Source: Bowmanella pacifica
Lineage (GTDB): Bacteria > Pseudomonadota > Gammaproteobacteria > Enterobacterales > Alteromonadaceae
Length of the DNA stretch: 64,000 nt
Assembly: GCF_014645355.1 (NCBI RefSeq)
Contig: NZ_BMLS01000003.1
Coordinates: 310,001-374,000, forward strand
Reading direction: 5' to 3'
Shown here: positions 62,576 to 64,000 of the stretch, piece after piece
Numbering within the stretch: position 1 is the first letter of the stretch
Layout: each line of letters begins with the position of its first letter
Program-made: the position numbers and the translations under genes
Notes under the pieces: generated by a model
Databases searched by the model: none
What the model saw: the letters and a program-made list of their open reading frames with translations, nothing else
Told to the model about the DNA's origin: nothing

Positions 62576-62755
62576 AAAAAAAAACAAAAAACCCGCCGAA
62601 GCGGGTTTTTATACTTTTAGCTCAAAGCTCGCATCTAGCGGCCCGAGGCGACTAACAGGTAATTACCAGCCAGTACGCTCGCGCAGCGCTTTACCGATAT
62701 CGGCCAGTGAACGCACGGTGGTTACACCGGCGTCTTGCAGGGCTTTGAATTTCTC
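62576..62755 (-). repeat. Duplicated sucD 3' end, copy 2 (in the intact gene)
   Basis: This is the end of the intact sucD gene together with its downstream terminator. It forms a direct repeat with 61244-61420, offset by 1335 bp at the stop codon. Confidence 0.92.
62585..62610 (-). terminator. Terminator of the suc operon
   Basis: Stem AAAACCCGC / GCGGGTTTT with a CGAA/TTCG loop, then a T-tract on the minus strand, 50 bp past the sucD stop. It is duplicated at 61253-61277. Confidence 0.9.
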
Positions 62756-63535
62756 ATCAGCCGTGCCTTTACCACCAGAGATAATGGCGCCAGCGTGGCC
62801 CATACGCTTGCCTGGAGGTGCAGTGACACCGGCAATGTAGGAAACCACTGGCTTAGTGACGTTTTCTTTAATGAAAGCCGCCGCTTCTTCTTCAGCCGTA
62901 CCACCTATTTCACCGATCATGATGATAGCTTCGGTTTGCGGATCTTCCTGGAACAACTTCAGGATATCGATGAAGTTAGAACCTGGGATTGGATCACCAC
63001 CGATGCCCACACAAGTGGACTGGCCGAAGCCTTCATCAGTAGTTTGCTTAACCGCTTCATAAGTCAGTGTACCTGAACGGGATACGATACCCACTTTACC
63101 CGGCTTATGAATGTGACCAGGCATGATACCAATCTTACACTCTCCAGGGGTGATAACACCTGGGCAGTTTGGACCGATCATACGCACGCCTTTCTGCGTG
63201 ATGTACTCTTTCACGAATAGCATATCGATAGTCGGGATACCTTCGGTGATACAAACGATCAGCTCGATACCGGCATCAGCAGCTTCGATGATAGAGTCTT
63301 TACAAAAAGGGGCTGGTACGTAGATAACAGAAGCAGTAGCGCCAGTGGCTTCAACGGCTTCTTTTACCGTATCAAATACCGGCAGACCCAAGTGCGTGGT
63401 ACCACCTTTACCAGGGGTTACACCGCCAACCATCTGAGTACCGTAAGCAATGGCTTGCTCAGAGTGGAATGTGCCCTGACCGCCAGTAAAGCCTTGGCAG
63501 ATGACTTTAGTGTCTTTGTTAATCAAAACGCTCAT
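62663..63535 (-). CDS. sucD: Succinate-CoA ligase, alpha subunit
   Basis: A 290-residue ADP-forming succinyl-CoA synthetase alpha chain. CoA-binding Rossmann start ([15 protein letters not shown]), the G-T-H/T region, and the phospho-His loop near [12 protein letters not shown] (about residues 241-252). It makes succinate and ATP in the TCA cycle with SucC. It overlaps the sucC stop by 4 bp (ATGA). The end is duplicated downstream. Confidence 0.97.
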   Translation of the reverse strand: MSVLINKDTKVICQGFTGGQGTFHSEQAIAYGTQMVGGVTPGKGGTTHLGLPVFDTVKEAVEATGATASVIYVPAPFCKDSIIEAADAGIELIVCITEGIPTIDMLFVKEYITQKGVRMIGPNCPGVITPGECKIGIMPGHIHKPGKVGIVSRSGTLTYEAVKQTTDEGFGQSTCVGIGGDPIPGSNFIDILKLFQEDPQTEAIIMIGEIGGTAEEEAAAFIKENVTKPVVSYIAGVTAPPGKRMGHAGAIISGGKGTADEKFKALQDAGVTTVRSLADIGKALRERTGW

Positions 63536-64000
63536 TTTGCACCCCCGGCTGCGGCTACCACTTTCTGCGCTGCGTCAGTCAGGCTGGCAGCAGCAATGAT
63601 GTTCAGTTCACACTCTTCCAGCTTCTTGGCACCCAGATCAGCGTTGTTACCTTCCAAACGCACAACTACAGGTACGTTTACGCCAACTTCTTCAACGGCA
63701 CCAATGATACCTTCAGCGATCATGTCACAACGTACGATACCACCGAAAATGTTAACCAATACGGCTTGTACATTGCTGTCAGACAGGATGATCTTGAATG
63801 CTTCGGTTACGCGCTCTTTTGTTGCGCCGCCACCAACATCCAGGAAGTTAGCAGGAGCACCGCCATGCAGCTTAACGATGTCCATGGTACCCATTGCCAG
63901 GCCAGCACCGTTAACCATACAACCGATGTTGCCTTCCAGCGCTACGTAGTTCAGTTCCCACTTAGCAGCTTGTGCTTCACGGGCATCTTCCTGAGATGGA
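63532..64000 (-). CDS. sucC: Succinate-CoA ligase, beta subunit (C-terminal part)
   Basis: The frame runs off the window and encodes the last 155 residues. Seen: [20 protein letters not shown], then [14 protein letters not shown], and [10 protein letters not shown], all SucC ligand-binding blocks. It completes the enzyme with SucD, which starts in its stop codon. Confidence 0.95.
   Translation of the reverse strand, partial: PSQEDAREAQAAKWELNYVALEGNIGCMVNGAGLAMGTMDIVKLHGGAPANFLDVGGGATKERVTEAFKIILSDSNVQAVLVNIFGGIVRCDMIAEGIIGAVEEVGVNVPVVVRLEGNNADLGAKKLEECELNIIAAASLTDAAQKVVAAAGGAK

Overview
The window comes from a gammaproteobacterium of the Alteromonadaceae type. The evidence is the conserved chromosomal block uvrY-uvrC-pgsA-tRNA-Gly-tRNA-Cys-tRNA-Leu, an rnk gene, a DUF349-yeaC pair, sohB, yciK, glnS, a VolA/Pla-1-type lipoprotein phospholipase, sucCD, and many sodium-coupled transporters and Ig-like or barrel surface proteins. 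The genus is not certain. Base composition is moderate, roughly half G+C, over most of the window, and visibly more AT-rich in parts of 55-62 kb.

Layout. 1-5 kb is the end of a plus-strand operon: RidA-like protein (partial), sodium:solute symporter, 2-keto-3-deoxygluconate kinase and secreted GH20 hexosaminidase, closed by a strong terminator. Together these fit catabolism of oxidised chitin sugars: N-acetylglucosaminic acid is taken up, deacetylated and deaminated to KDG, then phosphorylated. 5-6.4 kb holds a periplasmic solute-binding protein and a GNAT acetyltransferase. 6.5-13.7 kb is a heavy-metal efflux island (CDF transporter, His-rich secreted protein, CzcC-CzcB-CzcA) driven by a divergent promoter with the stretched 19-bp spacer typical of MerR control; the CadR-like regulator lies beside it. 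13.7-16.7 kb has small envelope proteins, a VOC protein and an AraC-type regulator. 16.9-20.7 kb is the tRNA/pgsA/uvrC/uvrY block. 21-34 kb carries housekeeping and envelope enzymes (DUF5916 barrel, DUF885 lipoprotein, asparaginase I, YbaK, Rnk, DUF349 protein, YeaC, AGCS symporter, M14 carboxypeptidase). 34-45.8 kb carries a thioredoxin-like protein, a large Ig-like lipoprotein, a dicarboxylate symporter, SohB, a phospholipase, an SDR and GlnRS. 45.9-54.8 kb has a SatD/DUF3307 pair behind a striking tandem operator array, a MASE1-GGDEF protein, GdhA, a serine hydrolase, an amidohydrolase pseudogene, a HIT protein and cytochrome b561.

55.0-60.9 kb is an array of integron cassettes without a visible integrase (a CALIN). 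Minus-strand genes each end at an attC site: methyltransferase, two copies of an MBL-fold hydrolase (one broken), a CatB-like acetyltransferase and small membrane proteins. An IS3-family element has landed in the array, and a short scar of the same IS end sits inside another attC. 61.2-62.8 kb contains an approximately 175-bp duplication of the sucD 3' end flanking a glycosyltransferase-like gene, a signature of insertion at sucD. The window closes with sucD and the 3' part of sucC.

The most promising signals are the SatD operator array (three 28-bp units, the last covering the start codon), the integrase-less cassette array with its IS scar, the sucD 3'-end duplication, and the probable oxidative chitin-sugar operon.
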